Notes under the pieces: model-generated
What the model was told of the DNA's origin: nothing
Database searches by the model: none
The model's input: the letters and a program-made list of their open reading frames with translations, nothing else
Position numbers and translations under genes: made by a program
From: a virus
Reading direction: 5' to 3' (one strand)
DNA: 38,673 nucleotides
Virus record (IMG/VR): IMGVR_UViG_3300041583_000437
Location: 1 to 38,673 of that record
Shown here: one piece after another, positions 14,671 to 24,285 of the stretch
How positions within the stretch are numbered: position 1 is the stretch's first letter
How the letters are laid out: the number at the start of each line of letters is the position of its first letter

Positions 14671-17600
14671 ATGGCAGACATTGCAGACATCGGCTTTAAG
14701 GTCGACACCGCACAACTCGACACCGCGAAGACCAAGGTCGATCAGCTGTTCAACGCTGTTCGGGAACAGACCGCTTCTGTCAACCAGGTCAACACCTCCA
14801 TCCAGGGGCTCACGCAGAGAGTTGCAGCAGGGGCAGATCGTCAGGTCCAGGCTCATCTAAGGACCCGTAAGGCTGTTGAGGGCACCACCTCAGCGATCTC
14901 TCAACTCACAGAACGGGTGGAGAGTGGCTCCACCCGGCAGATTCAGGCGCATGCCAGGACCCGTCGGGCGATCCAGGACGCAGCCGCTCAAGCTCAACTT
15001 TCGGCAGCTCAGCAGGCCACCGCCTACAAACAGATCGAGGCTGCTATCCAGCGGCAGAACCTTGTCGCGACCTCGTCGGCTATGGCTCAGTATGACCAGA
15101 TGGAGCGTCTGATCCGGCAGATGGGGAGAGTCCAGTCAGCGCAGAACCGTACCACCCAGGCAACCTCTTCCGCAGCCGCGCAAGCTAGGGTTGCTGCGCA
15201 GGCCACCCAATCCTTTCAGGACCGCCTTTTGGGGACGGCAAACGCTATCGCTGTTCTCAACGGACCTCTGGGCGGTGTCGCATCACGATTCAGCTCCATG
15301 GCTGTTCTCCTTGGCAGGTTTGGTATTGCCGGAGGTCTTGCCGCTGTGGCTGTTTCAGCTCTTTCTATGTACGCAGTGAACGCTGTTGCTAACTTTCGGG
15401 AGTTTGAGACCAGCTTTGCCCGGTTGAGCCAGCTGGCCGAGAACCTGGCGGGAAACCTTCAGATGACATCTGGGGAGATTCAAAACCTGATTGCGCAGAC
15501 CGCGTTCGCGACCCTTGAGAGTGTCCAGACAGTAACCGACGGTGTCATGAGCATCATCGGTCTTTCCGTGGTGACGAATGATAACATGAGCCGGATTATT
15601 AGCCTGTCGGCTGATATGTCAGCGGCCGGTATGGGGGATATTGGGTCCTCCGCTAAAACCTTGGCGATGGCACTTGATGACCCGGAGAGAGCCCTTACCC
15701 GGCTTAACCGACGTATCCAAATGTTTTCTGAGGACGAGATCAAGTCGATCCAGCTGATGGATAAAATGGGGTACTCCGCTGAGGCCCAGGCCGCAATCAT
15801 GGGCCGCCTGGAGGACACTGTCGGTGGGGTGTCGCAGGCTTACGGGGTCCTGGACGGGAACTTTGACACGATTAGCCAGGGTCTCCAGACGATCAGTCGT
15901 GAGGCGGGGTCTTTCCTCGTAGGGTTCTTCGCGCTCGAGGGGATCACAGGACTTGTCGCCTCCAACTTGAAGGAGTACGCGGACGCTCTGGATAAGGCGC
16001 GCGGTATCGGTTTGGCTGAAGAGATGGAGGTCATCAAATCAGCTATCGAGGAGAGTGACACAAAACTCAAAGGGCTTGTAGCCACAAGAGACATCTTGTC
16101 TCGCTCCACGGGGCTGACCGCAATGCTAGGGCTCGTGTACGCCGGTTTTGCAAATACAGAGGAGGACCGGAACGAGGCCCTGAAGCGTCAACTCGAGCAG
16201 CGTGCAGAACTGTCCGAACAAGAGAACAAGAGGGTGCAGGATCGTTTGAACCTTGTCTCGCGTGAGGTTGAGTTGACGCGGGAGCTTTTGTCCCTGTCCT
16301 CCGGTGAGGTCAAGTTCCGGGAGTTTGCCTCCAATCGGGGTGTGCCGCTGCAGGCTAAGAGCGAGGAGGATACGTCCTTTTTCAAGCGGGTCCGGGACGA
16401 ACTCAAGCTGACGGAGGAGCAGTACCTTGGTCTTCTCGCAAATACCCGTGAGTTGTTTGCTCTAGAGGGTCAACGGTCTCTGTCAACCGACGCCGCGAAC
16501 ATTGTGGATAAACTGAACGAGGAGGCCGCTGTCCAGGAAGTCTTGATTGCCAATTACGAGAAGTTGTCCACCCTTCCGACGGATATTCAGCGGGCTACGG
16601 TTGTCCGTCAACGCCTTATAAACGAAGGGGCCACTGAGGCGGACCCGGTAATCAAGGGGATCGATGCCGCTATTGCGCGTATCACGGCGGCCGACGCTGG
16701 TGTGGCCGAGAAAAAGGCCGGGGCTGGTTTGGAAACAGCCTATGATAACGCAGCAGAGTCAATCCAGGTGGCCTTGAACAATGCCCAAAAGATCGAAGTT
16801 GTTTCCGGAATGACCGCCGGACAAAAGGCTCGTGAGGAGGCCATTCAGAAGGCTATCAACGACCAGCTTGTCAAGGGCGCGATCACGGCTGAGGGTATGG
16901 CTGCTTTTAGGGCTGAACTGGAAATCCGGGAGGCCGGGATCCTTTCGGCTCTCGAGGGTCAGGCTGATGCGAACGCGAGGAACTTACAGCTTGACAAGGA
17001 GATGGAGGGGCTCACCGGGGCAAGGGATAACGCTCAGGCCACTCTTTCTTCCCTGCAGGCACAGCAGGTTGTCATGGGGCAGCTTGGCGTAAAGACAGAA
17101 AACAACTCGATCCTTTACGAAGCGATGGTCGTTGCCGTACAGGAGCAGCTTCGCCTGCAGAGTGAGGGTGTCACGTTGGCTGAGGACCTCTCAGACCGGA
17201 TCGGGGAAGCTGTAGACAGCACGTACGCGGCCGCCTCCGCAGCCCAGATCCTTGCGAACAACATGTCAAACGCCAACTCACAAGCAGCGGCCTACGCGGC
17301 CACCATGCGTTCAATTCAGTCTGGTGTCGTGTCTGATGAGGATAGGTCCCTGCAGGCGCGTGAGGTCCTTCGCTTGCGCAAGGCGGGGTCGTCTCCGGGA
17401 GAGGCTGAGGCGCAGGCCCTGGGCGCTGTCATGAGGGCTCAGTTTGACCGTAACCGTCCTGAGGGGTCCGGTGTTGGTCCCACACAGCAGCGTGCGGAAG
17501 AAGAGGCTCAGATCAAGGCTGCGGTCGACGCTCGCCGGCAGGCCCTTGGGGACACGGAGGCCCTGACAGAGTTTGAGAAGGCCCTTCGGGACTCCATTAA

Positions 17601-18603
17601 GGAAACCGGGAGTGCGGCCGCGAGCAGCTCTGACAATATCCAAAAACGAGTTGACACGGCGACGGAAGCTGTTCGTCGGATGATCGGCCAGCTGGACCCG
17701 GCTGCGGCCGCCGCTATGGCTTTGGCTAACGACATCGAGACCCTGGATGATGCCTTGGCTTTGGGTGTCATTACCGGTGACGAACACCTGGACATGATCC
17801 GTCGCCTTGCCATGGAGTACGAGCAGGCTAAGACCCCGGTGCAGGAGTTCTTCGCTGAGCTTGACAAGCAGATGACGGATTACAACTTCACCAAAAATGT
17901 TCTGACCTCGACCCAGGACGCTTTCGCTAATTTCCTTGGTGGCCAGTACGACGAGATGGAGACCTTTGAGGACGCTGTTCGTGCTATGGGCAAGAGCATC
18001 GCTGACACGGTCCGTCAACAGGCTGCTGACGCCTTGGCCGCATGGTCTATCAAACAGCTGACGATGGCCACCCAGAACGTCCTGGGCAAGTTCGGGATCG
18101 GTGGTGGCGTGACTGATACTGGGGGCGACGGGGGGGCCGCTGCTCTGTCCTCCGCAGGTTTGGTGCTCTCTGGGTCCGGTCGGTCTCTGGCGGGCTCTGC
18201 CCTGGCTCTGAATCAGGCTGCTGCCGCACTTGCCGCAAGTGGGGTCGGTGGCGCTGGTGGTGGTATTGCAGGGAAGGTCGCAGGAGCTGCCGCAGGGGAG
18301 TCCTCGGGCGACTGGTTCACAAATGCCCTGAGTGGGGTATTCGGTGGGTTCTTCGATGAGGGCGGGTATCTGCCCCCAGGTAAGATAGGTATTGCCGGAG
18401 AGCGTGGACCGGAGCTGATTGCTGGACCTGCTACCGTCACCAGCCGTCGGGAAACCGCCAAGATGATGTCTCCGGAGCGCCCTCAGGTGAACCAGAAGAT
18501 TATCAACGTCCTTGACCCTTCGATCGTTGCTGACTATCTCGAGGGTGGAGAGGGTGAGGAGGTCGTACTCAACATCCTGAAACGAAACGGGGTGATCGGA
18601 TGA
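14671..18603 (+). CDS. Tape measure protein
   Basis: The 1310-residue product sets tail length; at about 0.15 nm per residue, a tail of roughly 190-200 nm is expected. The N-terminus (D-I-G-F-K-V-D-T-A-Q-L) and the coiled-coil region to about residue 190 are typical of TMP_2-like tape measures. A hydrophobic glycine-rich segment at about 210-245 is a likely membrane-spanning stretch used in DNA ejection. The rest is mostly helical and ends with the common F-D-E-G-G-Y signature and G-E-R-G-P-E-L. GAGGTGAG precedes the ATG. It is the longest gene in the window. Confidence 0.95.
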   Translation: MADIADIGFKVDTAQLDTAKTKVDQLFNAVREQTASVNQVNTSIQGLTQRVAAGADRQVQAHLRTRKAVEGTTSAISQLTERVESGSTRQIQAHARTRRAIQDAAAQAQLSAAQQATAYKQIEAAIQRQNLVATSSAMAQYDQMERLIRQMGRVQSAQNRTTQATSSAAAQARVAAQATQSFQDRLLGTANAIAVLNGPLGGVASRFSSMAVLLGRFGIAGGLAAVAVSALSMYAVNAVANFREFETSFARLSQLAENLAGNLQMTSGEIQNLIAQTAFATLESVQTVTDGVMSIIGLSVVTNDNMSRIISLSADMSAAGMGDIGSSAKTLAMALDDPERALTRLNRRIQMFSEDEIKSIQLMDKMGYSAEAQAAIMGRLEDTVGGVSQAYGVLDGNFDTISQGLQTISREAGSFLVGFFALEGITGLVASNLKEYADALDKARGIGLAEEMEVIKSAIEESDTKLKGLVATRDILSRSTGLTAMLGLVYAGFANTEEDRNEALKRQLEQRAELSEQENKRVQDRLNLVSREVELTRELLSLSSGEVKFREFASNRGVPLQAKSEEDTSFFKRVRDELKLTEEQYLGLLANTRELFALEGQRSLSTDAANIVDKLNEEAAVQEVLIANYEKLSTLPTDIQRATVVRQRLINEGATEADPVIKGIDAAIARITAADAGVAEKKAGAGLETAYDNAAESIQVALNNAQKIEVVSGMTAGQKAREEAIQKAINDQLVKGAITAEGMAAFRAELEIREAGILSALEGQADANARNLQLDKEMEGLTGARDNAQATLSSLQAQQVVMGQLGVKTENNSILYEAMVVAVQEQLRLQSEGVTLAEDLSDRIGEAVDSTYAAASAAQILANNMSNANSQAAAYAATMRSIQSGVVSDEDRSLQAREVLRLRKAGSSPGEAEAQALGAVMRAQFDRNRPEGSGVGPTQQRAEEEAQIKAAVDARRQALGDTEALTEFEKALRDSIKETGSAAASSSDNIQKRVDTATEAVRRMIGQLDPAAAAAMALANDIETLDDALALGVITGDEHLDMIRRLAMEYEQAKTPVQEFFAELDKQMTDYNFTKNVLTSTQDAFANFLGGQYDEMETFEDAVRAMGKSIADTVRQQAADALAAWSIKQLTMATQNVLGKFGIGGGVTDTGGDGGAAALSSAGLVLSGSGRSLAGSALALNQAAAALAASGVGGAGGGIAGKVAGAAAGESSGDWFTNALSGVFGGFFDEGGYLPPGKIGIAGERGPELIAGPATVTSRRETAKMMSPERPQVNQKIINVLDPSIVADYLEGGEGEEVVLNILKRNGVIG

Positions 18604-19943
18604 TCGTACTAGGGTGGCATCGGCGGAGCCAGAAGGAGGAGTACCTTTTGGCCGGGACCGACAATAGGGGCTTCTCTCGGGACTTTGTAACGTCCCGGGA
18701 CTCCTCCGTCCGGCTTCGGGTGGAGAGCTCTTCTTCATTGTCCAACGATGAGGCGGCCGACGCGGAACTCCTCCTGAGACACTCTCAGCGGGCCCGGGAG
18801 GACATCATCTTCCCGATGACTGACCAGATGACCATGATCACGCAAGGCGCCTCCCTGGAGACCTCCGTCGTTGTGGGGCCTGATCGTGATTACTGGATGG
18901 GGTTCCTGGTGGTGTTCCGCGCGGACGGGTCCCGGGAATACCGGACGGTAACGAACCCTGGTGCCTTCATCCCTCCGGGGAACCCGAACGTGGTGGTTTT
19001 AGATACACCTATTTCCCTGAACATGGGGGACGAGGTGTTTCCCGGTTTCCAGGGGTTCCTACGGGACGGGGGTTCGATCACGAGGGACGGGTACAACAAC
19101 AACACTTTGTCTTTGACAGTGGAGTCTCGTCTCCGGTTCGGTCTTGTGCGGGCCCTTCCTGTCATCACCCCGATCATCGGGAAAGCCACCAAAACACCTT
19201 TGTCCGAGGGCTTGGAGACGACTGTCCGCCTGCCGCAGGAGTTCTTTGACAACGGGCTTGGGCCGGTCGCCGGGGAGCCTGAAACGAGCTTCCTAACTGG
19301 GCGCCGACAGCTGACCTTCAGGCCTCAGTCCCTGGCCGAGAAGAGGGCCCTGCGGACGTTCCTGCTGAGCCTTCAGGGTAAGGTGGGCCGGTTCATCCTA
19401 CCAGACTTCTCCCCATCCGCCATGGGCCCAACCCTACCCCTGGCCCAGAATGATGTGTCCGTGTTCTGTAATCCCCGGTCCGGCATCCCTCTCACAAGCC
19501 TTCTAGGGGACTACCTGGTGGCCCGCGTCGGGGGTCTTCTCTACGGGTCCCGGATCATCGGGGCAGAGGATAACACCCTCGTTATCGAACCTTTCCCCGT
19601 CGACGTGCCCGTGGGGTCCCCCGTGGGGCTTGGCTTCTGGTGCCGCTCCGATACGAACACGCTTACGTTTGAATCCACGGGCCCGCAGAAATACCGGATG
19701 GCGCTTGTTGCCCGGGAAACGGATGGGCCGGCCTTTACACCAACCACACTGAACCCGAAGGTGAACGTCTCCCTCGCGTACCTGCCGGTGTGGGTTAACG
19801 AGATCCCGCCATCCTTCCCTGTCGACGTCAGCCTTGCGGTTGTCCTCGTCGCCGAGATCGGCCTCCCGCCATCCTTCCCTGTCGACGTCAGCCTTGCGGT
19901 TGTCCTCGTCGCCGAGATCGGCCTCACTGAGACCGGTCTGTAA
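18600..19943 (+). CDS. Distal tail/minor tail protein
   Basis: The 447-residue product lies between the tape measure and the tail hub, where the distal tail protein is encoded. Its length and beta-rich body fit a minor tail protein that joins the tube end to the hub; the segment S-L-A-E-K-R-A-L-R-T-F-L-L-S-L-Q-G-K is typical of such proteins. The ATG overlaps the tape measure stop (ATGA). The C-terminus is odd: P-P-S-F-P-V-D-V then S-L-A-V-V-L-V-A-E-I-G-L occurs twice in exact copy, caused by a perfect 60-bp duplication at 19806-19925. No conserved domain is certain. Confidence 0.72.
   Translation: MIVLGWHRRSQKEEYLLAGTDNRGFSRDFVTSRDSSVRLRVESSSSLSNDEAADAELLLRHSQRAREDIIFPMTDQMTMITQGASLETSVVVGPDRDYWMGFLVVFRADGSREYRTVTNPGAFIPPGNPNVVVLDTPISLNMGDEVFPGFQGFLRDGGSITRDGYNNNTLSLTVESRLRFGLVRALPVITPIIGKATKTPLSEGLETTVRLPQEFFDNGLGPVAGEPETSFLTGRRQLTFRPQSLAEKRALRTFLLSLQGKVGRFILPDFSPSAMGPTLPLAQNDVSVFCNPRSGIPLTSLLGDYLVARVGGLLYGSRIIGAEDNTLVIEPFPVDVPVGSPVGLGFWCRSDTNTLTFESTGPQKYRMALVARETDGPAFTPTTLNPKVNVSLAYLPVWVNEIPPSFPVDVSLAVVLVAEIGLPPSFPVDVSLAVVLVAEIGLTETGL
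19806..19925 (+). repeat. Perfect 60-bp in-frame tandem duplication
   Basis: Bases 19806-19865 and 19866-19925 are identical. The duplication keeps the frame and adds 20 residues, a short hydrophobic strand with a Pro-rich linker, to the end of the minor tail protein. Complete identity suggests a recent event or an assembly duplication. Confidence 0.95.
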
Positions 19944-19965
19944 CCAGACCCGAACTGGAGACCAC

Positions 19966-20793
19966 ATGTCAAAGACCGTCTATGTATACCACTTCCTGTT
20001 CCCCGCCGGGTCCGGCCGGGGGCCCTACCGTCTTATCGGCATGGGGAGGAAGATCACCACCTCCGGGGTCGACGGAGATACGATCCCATTTGCCGTTGGC
20101 GGGGGCACGTTTGAGCACACCCCCTCATCGGTCTCTCACAGTCGCCTGGTCCACGAGGGCGTGGTCAAGAAGCAGACAGTCACCGTGACGCTCCCCTTGT
20201 CCGATCCACTGGCGCAGGAGCTCTCCGTGGGTGGGGTTGTAGCGGGGATCTCGGTCACCATCTTTGTCGTCGACCTGGATGACCCTGTGGACTCCTCCCT
20301 GGGGCGTGCTGTGGTGTGGAAGGGGCGTGTCACCGGGATCTCGAACAAGGAGACGAGCACCCAGATCGAGGTGGAGAGCCTGATGACCCGCCTCCGCCGG
20401 GAAGCGAACCGGGCGCGTTACTCACGGACCTGCAGGCATGCCCTCTATGGCCCCGGTTGCGGTGTCCTTCGGAGCGCCTTCCAGGAGACGAAGACGATCG
20501 ACGCTGTCAGCGAGGAGGGGCAGAAACTCACCCTGTCCGACTTTACCGGAGATTTTAGCCTGTCCGGTGGTCTGGTTGACTACTTGGGGTCTCTCTACTA
20601 TATTTTGGACTATACCTCTGGTGTTGCGACCCTGGATCGACCGTCGGATATCCCCGTTGGTGCCTCTGTCACGGTGAACCCGGGCTGCGAACGGACCCCT
20701 GGGGCATGCCTCCGGTTCAACAACATCGAGAACTATGGAGGGTTCCCATTCATCCCGAGGGATAACCCGTTCCAGCTGAACGAATTGGTCTGA
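19966..20793 (+). CDS. Tail hub protein, DUF2163 / BR0599 family
   Basis: The 275-residue product matches the hub proteins in which an N-terminal DUF2163-like beta domain (about 1-160) is joined to a C-terminal BR0599 domain. The C-terminal hallmark is visible: S-R-T-C-R-H-A-L-Y-G-P-G-C-G, then G-C-E-R-T-P-G-A-C-L-R-F, then E-N-Y-G-G-F-P-F-I-P. The four cysteines at roughly 158, 168, 237 and 244 are conserved in the family and may bind metal or an iron-sulphur cluster. GTA loci encode a related hub. I chose the ATG at 19966, preceded by GGAG. Confidence 0.85.
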   Translation: MSKTVYVYHFLFPAGSGRGPYRLIGMGRKITTSGVDGDTIPFAVGGGTFEHTPSSVSHSRLVHEGVVKKQTVTVTLPLSDPLAQELSVGGVVAGISVTIFVVDLDDPVDSSLGRAVVWKGRVTGISNKETSTQIEVESLMTRLRREANRARYSRTCRHALYGPGCGVLRSAFQETKTIDAVSEEGQKLTLSDFTGDFSLSGGLVDYLGSLYYILDYTSGVATLDRPSDIPVGASVTVNPGCERTPGACLRFNNIENYGGFPFIPRDNPFQLNELV

Positions 20794-20797
20794 GAAT

Positions 20798-23176
20798 ATG
20801 GCGTTTGATCCGATCTCCGTAGCCATCCAGCTTGCGATCTCGACGATCCTCTCCTTCGCCCTGGCCCCAAAGCCCCCGAAGATTGACCCGTCGAACCTGA
20901 ACGACCTGGACTTCCCCACCGCGAAGGAGGGGGATCCCCTTGGCGTGGTCTTTGGTCGGGTCTGGTCAAAGAGCCCGAATACCCTCTGGGCTGGGGACTT
21001 CCAGGCAACGGCGATCAAGGGTCCCCGTCGGTACGGGTTCTTTGGTCCTCGTGTCACCATCGGGTACAATTACACTCTGGGCCTACATATGTCCGTCAGT
21101 CACGGGGCACTGGACGCGTACCACAACCTCAAGTACGGGACAGATCAGTTCCCTATCACCTCCGGAAACAACTCTGTCTCTACGGAGAAGTTTACCTCTG
21201 AGTTCACCTGTTACGATGGGACCGTGGGCCAAGATGCTGACCCGTACCTCGTAAGCAAGATCACCTCCGGGGAATGGCCGTTGACCTTTGGCGCCAGGGA
21301 GTCCGGTTTACGGGGCCTCGCCCATGTGGTTTTCAAAGGGGCCCAACTTGGAAAGTCCCCCCAGCTTCGTCCGATGTCCTTTGAGGTCAGCCGGATCCCA
21401 CAGCGTGTCTTCGTGAACCCAACTTTATACTTCGATAACTTTCAAGAGGATGAAACCGGGGTTACCGGGGTGAGCCCTGCTGCGATAATATACGAGGTGC
21501 TCCGGAATGGAGAGTGGGGCCTTGGGGAGTTGGCGGAAAATATCGACATCGATACATTTCAGGCCGCCCACCTCAAACTGGTTGAGGAGGAGTTCTGGAT
21601 GAACCTCTTCTGGGCAAAGGACTCTAGCATCGAGGATCTGATCACGCTGGTACTGAACCACATTGACGGGTGGGTCTACATCGACCGAACCACGGGCAAG
21701 TTCGTTCTGCGCCTGAACCGGAGGGATTTCAACCTTTTGGACGTTCCCGAGTTGGAAGAGAATGATGTGATCTCCTGGGGAAACCTGGGTAGGCCCTCTG
21801 CTGAGGAGGCCGCGAACACGATCGTACTCACGTACAACAACAAGATTGATGGGGCCTCCGCCACGATCACAGAGACGAACCTGGCTGCGCGTCAACGGCA
21901 GGGCCGGCAGACCTTTGACAACCTTCAATACCCGGGTATCTCCTCTGAGGCCCTGGCCCGGACGATTGCCCGGAGGGAGGTGCGTAAACGATCCTTGGCA
22001 CTGCTGAACGGAAAGATCGATGTCCCGTTCACAACCGCCCTTCAGTTTCAACCCGGGGACCCGGTGTATGTCTACTCCCCGCGTAGAGGCATCGCAAAGA
22101 CCCTTTGCCGGGTGCAGAGCATAGAGCTGGGCACGAGTGGGTTTGAGGGCAAGGCCACCTTGCAACTGGTACAGGATACGTCTCTGGAGGCCACCTTGGC
22201 CACCGCAGAGGGGTTTGACAACCCCGGCAGCCCATTTGGTGTGTCCCTGCAACCGGTGCAGAACGAGGAGGCCGTGGAGCTGCCTTACAGCCCCGCTGTG
22301 TGGGCCCTGCAGAATGGGGTATCAGTCGAAACCTTTGACACCTCAGAGACCACCGTGGCCGGGAGCGCCTTCTTCACCCCGTTCTCCGGCGCCAATGGGG
22401 CTCTGTCCGTGTACTCCAAGATCGATGGAGGGGACCTGTTTGAGGAGCTGTCCCCGGATCCCCGGGCGCTTACGAATGCTCCTGTTCTGGCCTCACCGGA
22501 GAACACCTCGTTCACGGTCGACAACGTTGTCGGGGCCCTCTCTGACCTGATCGGGCAGATTTGCCTTCTCGGGGATGAGTGGGTTCGGGTTAACAGCGTG
22601 GCCGGCTCTACCCTGACCGTGCAACGGGGCTTCCTGGACTCTGTCCCCCTGGCGCATACCGTGGGGACCCGTATCACCGCATTGACCCTGGGCGAGGTCG
22701 CCTCGTTTGGTGCCGCCCCAGCTCGGTTCCGGCTCTTGTCAGAGTTCCGTGGGGACTTTCTCCCGGAGGCTCAGGCGACGCTCCTGTCTGTCCCGAACAC
22801 CCGCCGGGCCGCCCGCCCGTACCCGGCCGCAAACCTTCGTGTGGACGGTTCTCGGAACCCATCGACCAGAACTGGTCCCGTCACCATCTCCTGGGTCAAT
22901 CGGGATCGGACGACAGAGAGCCCATCATCCCCTGTAGGGTATACCTCGACCCTGAGCCGGACCGAGCCGGGTATCACGAACACTCTTCGGATCTATGGTG
23001 GGGCCTCCTCCGCAGGTCCGTTCACAACGCTTCTCCTGCAGGAGAACCTCGGAGTAGCCACCTCATACGCTTGGGACGGGGCCTTTACCGGTTGGGCCCG
23101 CGCGGAGGTCGTGGTGACGCGCAATGGCTTGTCAAACAGGCATCAGTTTCCTATTACCTGGGAGCAGTTGGAGTAG
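20798..23176 (+). CDS. Tail tip / host-specificity protein
   Basis: The 792-residue product is the large central tail tip protein. Its N-terminus has a hydrophobic helix (about residues 5-24), then D-F-P-T-A-K-E-G-D-P-L-G-V-V-F-G-R-V, which is typical of TipJ-like tips. The middle (about 200-470) is a hub-like beta/alpha body, and the end (about 690-790) contains fibronectin-like strands. It likely forms the tail tip and takes part in receptor contact and ejection. The stop at 23174-23176 is TAG, and the same frame stays open for 24 more codons that encode a recognisable module (see 23177-23251). No ribosome site better than GAGAAT is seen before the ATG. Confidence 0.85.
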   Translation: MAFDPISVAIQLAISTILSFALAPKPPKIDPSNLNDLDFPTAKEGDPLGVVFGRVWSKSPNTLWAGDFQATAIKGPRRYGFFGPRVTIGYNYTLGLHMSVSHGALDAYHNLKYGTDQFPITSGNNSVSTEKFTSEFTCYDGTVGQDADPYLVSKITSGEWPLTFGARESGLRGLAHVVFKGAQLGKSPQLRPMSFEVSRIPQRVFVNPTLYFDNFQEDETGVTGVSPAAIIYEVLRNGEWGLGELAENIDIDTFQAAHLKLVEEEFWMNLFWAKDSSIEDLITLVLNHIDGWVYIDRTTGKFVLRLNRRDFNLLDVPELEENDVISWGNLGRPSAEEAANTIVLTYNNKIDGASATITETNLAARQRQGRQTFDNLQYPGISSEALARTIARREVRKRSLALLNGKIDVPFTTALQFQPGDPVYVYSPRRGIAKTLCRVQSIELGTSGFEGKATLQLVQDTSLEATLATAEGFDNPGSPFGVSLQPVQNEEAVELPYSPAVWALQNGVSVETFDTSETTVAGSAFFTPFSGANGALSVYSKIDGGDLFEELSPDPRALTNAPVLASPENTSFTVDNVVGALSDLIGQICLLGDEWVRVNSVAGSTLTVQRGFLDSVPLAHTVGTRITALTLGEVASFGAAPARFRLLSEFRGDFLPEAQATLLSVPNTRRAARPYPAANLRVDGSRNPSTRTGPVTISWVNRDRTTESPSSPVGYTSTLSRTEPGITNTLRIYGGASSAGPFTTLLLQENLGVATSYAWDGAFTGWARAEVVVTRNGLSNRHQFPITWEQLE

Positions 23177-23251
23177 GCCGCTAACTTTAAGCCACTCGGG
23201 GCTGACGCATTGATCACATCGGACGGGGACTTGTTCCTCGCGAACGAGTAA
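23177..23251 (+). other. In-frame LITSDG module after the amber stop of the tail tip gene
   Basis: Directly behind the TAG, in the same frame, 24 codons run to TAA at 23249-23251. They encode A-N-F-K-P-L-G, then A-L-I-T-S-D-G and a final L-F-L-A-N-E. This matches the repeat in the protein at 9421-9639 (F-N-F-L-P-L-G, M-L-T-S-D-G). There is no in-frame start other than TTG, so the segment can only be made in full by reading through the TAG, or it was cut off by a nonsense mutation. Confidence 0.7.
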
Positions 23252-23262
23252 GGAAAAGTACG

Positions 23263-24240
23263 ATGAGCAACGGAATACTAACTCTTTTTGACCCAGACCT
23301 GTACACCAACGGGAATCTTGGTGTAGTTGGGGTGGTGCCATCTGTGTTTCCCGCCGGAACTGGAACTATAGGGTCCGGAGCACCACTTCCAGGGATTTCA
23401 GTTATACGGCCTCAGGTATTCTTGACGTCAAATCCGTCGGAGGGTGGTTTCGGTTTCTCGGGGTACATAGGGTCCATGGGCTATTACTCTACTTTTGGAT
23501 TTTTTCCTGGGTACCCGACACCTCCAGTGAACGCGGCGGGCAATGGAATCGTACTACTTTTCGCTCAGAATGCTGGGGCTTCGGTTCGCGTTTCCGGGCA
23601 CCCTACAGTCGTCCTTACCAGAGTTCCAGGGACTCCATCAAACCCAACAAATGGTCATGTTGAGGTACGTCTGTCGTACACGGTGGTCACACCTACTTCG
23701 ATCAACTGGTCCGCGAAACTGTACCTTAATGGCATCCTTACATACGCAGGATCAGCTTCTGGTGTTGCTGTCAGCGTGGACCTTATCCCAAGCCTTCGCG
23801 CCGGGTTGTCGTCTCCTGTCAGCGTGGCGATGAAGCATATGGTGTTTTACGACACTGATATCATTACAACCCCTCTTGGAATTACAAAAGTTCGCCAAAT
23901 AACAACGAACTCCCCTGACCTGAACCCCCCGGTGAATGACGCCACCTCGATCACCGTCCTGCCGGCCGGGGTAAACCTGAACCTGGACGGCACCAACCTC
24001 GGAAACGTCCTGGCGGGAGCTCTCATCCTCCGGGCGACGCCGAACACCCCCGGGGAGGTTGCCGAACTGGTGGCGACTGTCAGTGACGCGGGGCTTACCA
24101 CGCAGGAGGCTTTCGCGACTGGGACTTTGCCTCTTTTTTCCGTTGGGGACTACTACTTCCCCCTCACCGAGTTTTCTGCCGATGACCTGTATGGTGGCCG
24201 GCTGAACCTCAAATCCCTTGAGCCGGAAGCGTGGCCCTAG
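23263..24240 (+). CDS. Probable tail fibre / receptor-binding protein
   Basis: The 325-residue product follows the tail tip gene, as receptor-binding proteins do. Residues about 1-210 are rich in Gly, Pro, Ser, Phe and Tyr strands, like a carbohydrate-binding or jelly-roll lectin fold, though I see no diagnostic motif. Residues about 215-325 include regular strands and a D-D-L-Y-G-G-R-L end. Base composition drops in GC from about 23260 to 23900 and returns to the genome norm after that, so the first two thirds probably came by exchange. AAGGAAAAG precedes the ATG. Confidence 0.65.
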   Translation: MSNGILTLFDPDLYTNGNLGVVGVVPSVFPAGTGTIGSGAPLPGISVIRPQVFLTSNPSEGGFGFSGYIGSMGYYSTFGFFPGYPTPPVNAAGNGIVLLFAQNAGASVRVSGHPTVVLTRVPGTPSNPTNGHVEVRLSYTVVTPTSINWSAKLYLNGILTYAGSASGVAVSVDLIPSLRAGLSSPVSVAMKHMVFYDTDIITTPLGITKVRQITTNSPDLNPPVNDATSITVLPAGVNLNLDGTNLGNVLAGALILRATPNTPGEVAELVATVSDAGLTTQEAFATGTLPLFSVGDYYFPLTEFSADDLYGGRLNLKSLEPEAWP

Positions 24241-24285
24241 ACAATCCCGGCCCCATTCCTTATACCCTCCTGAAAGGAGTCCCAC

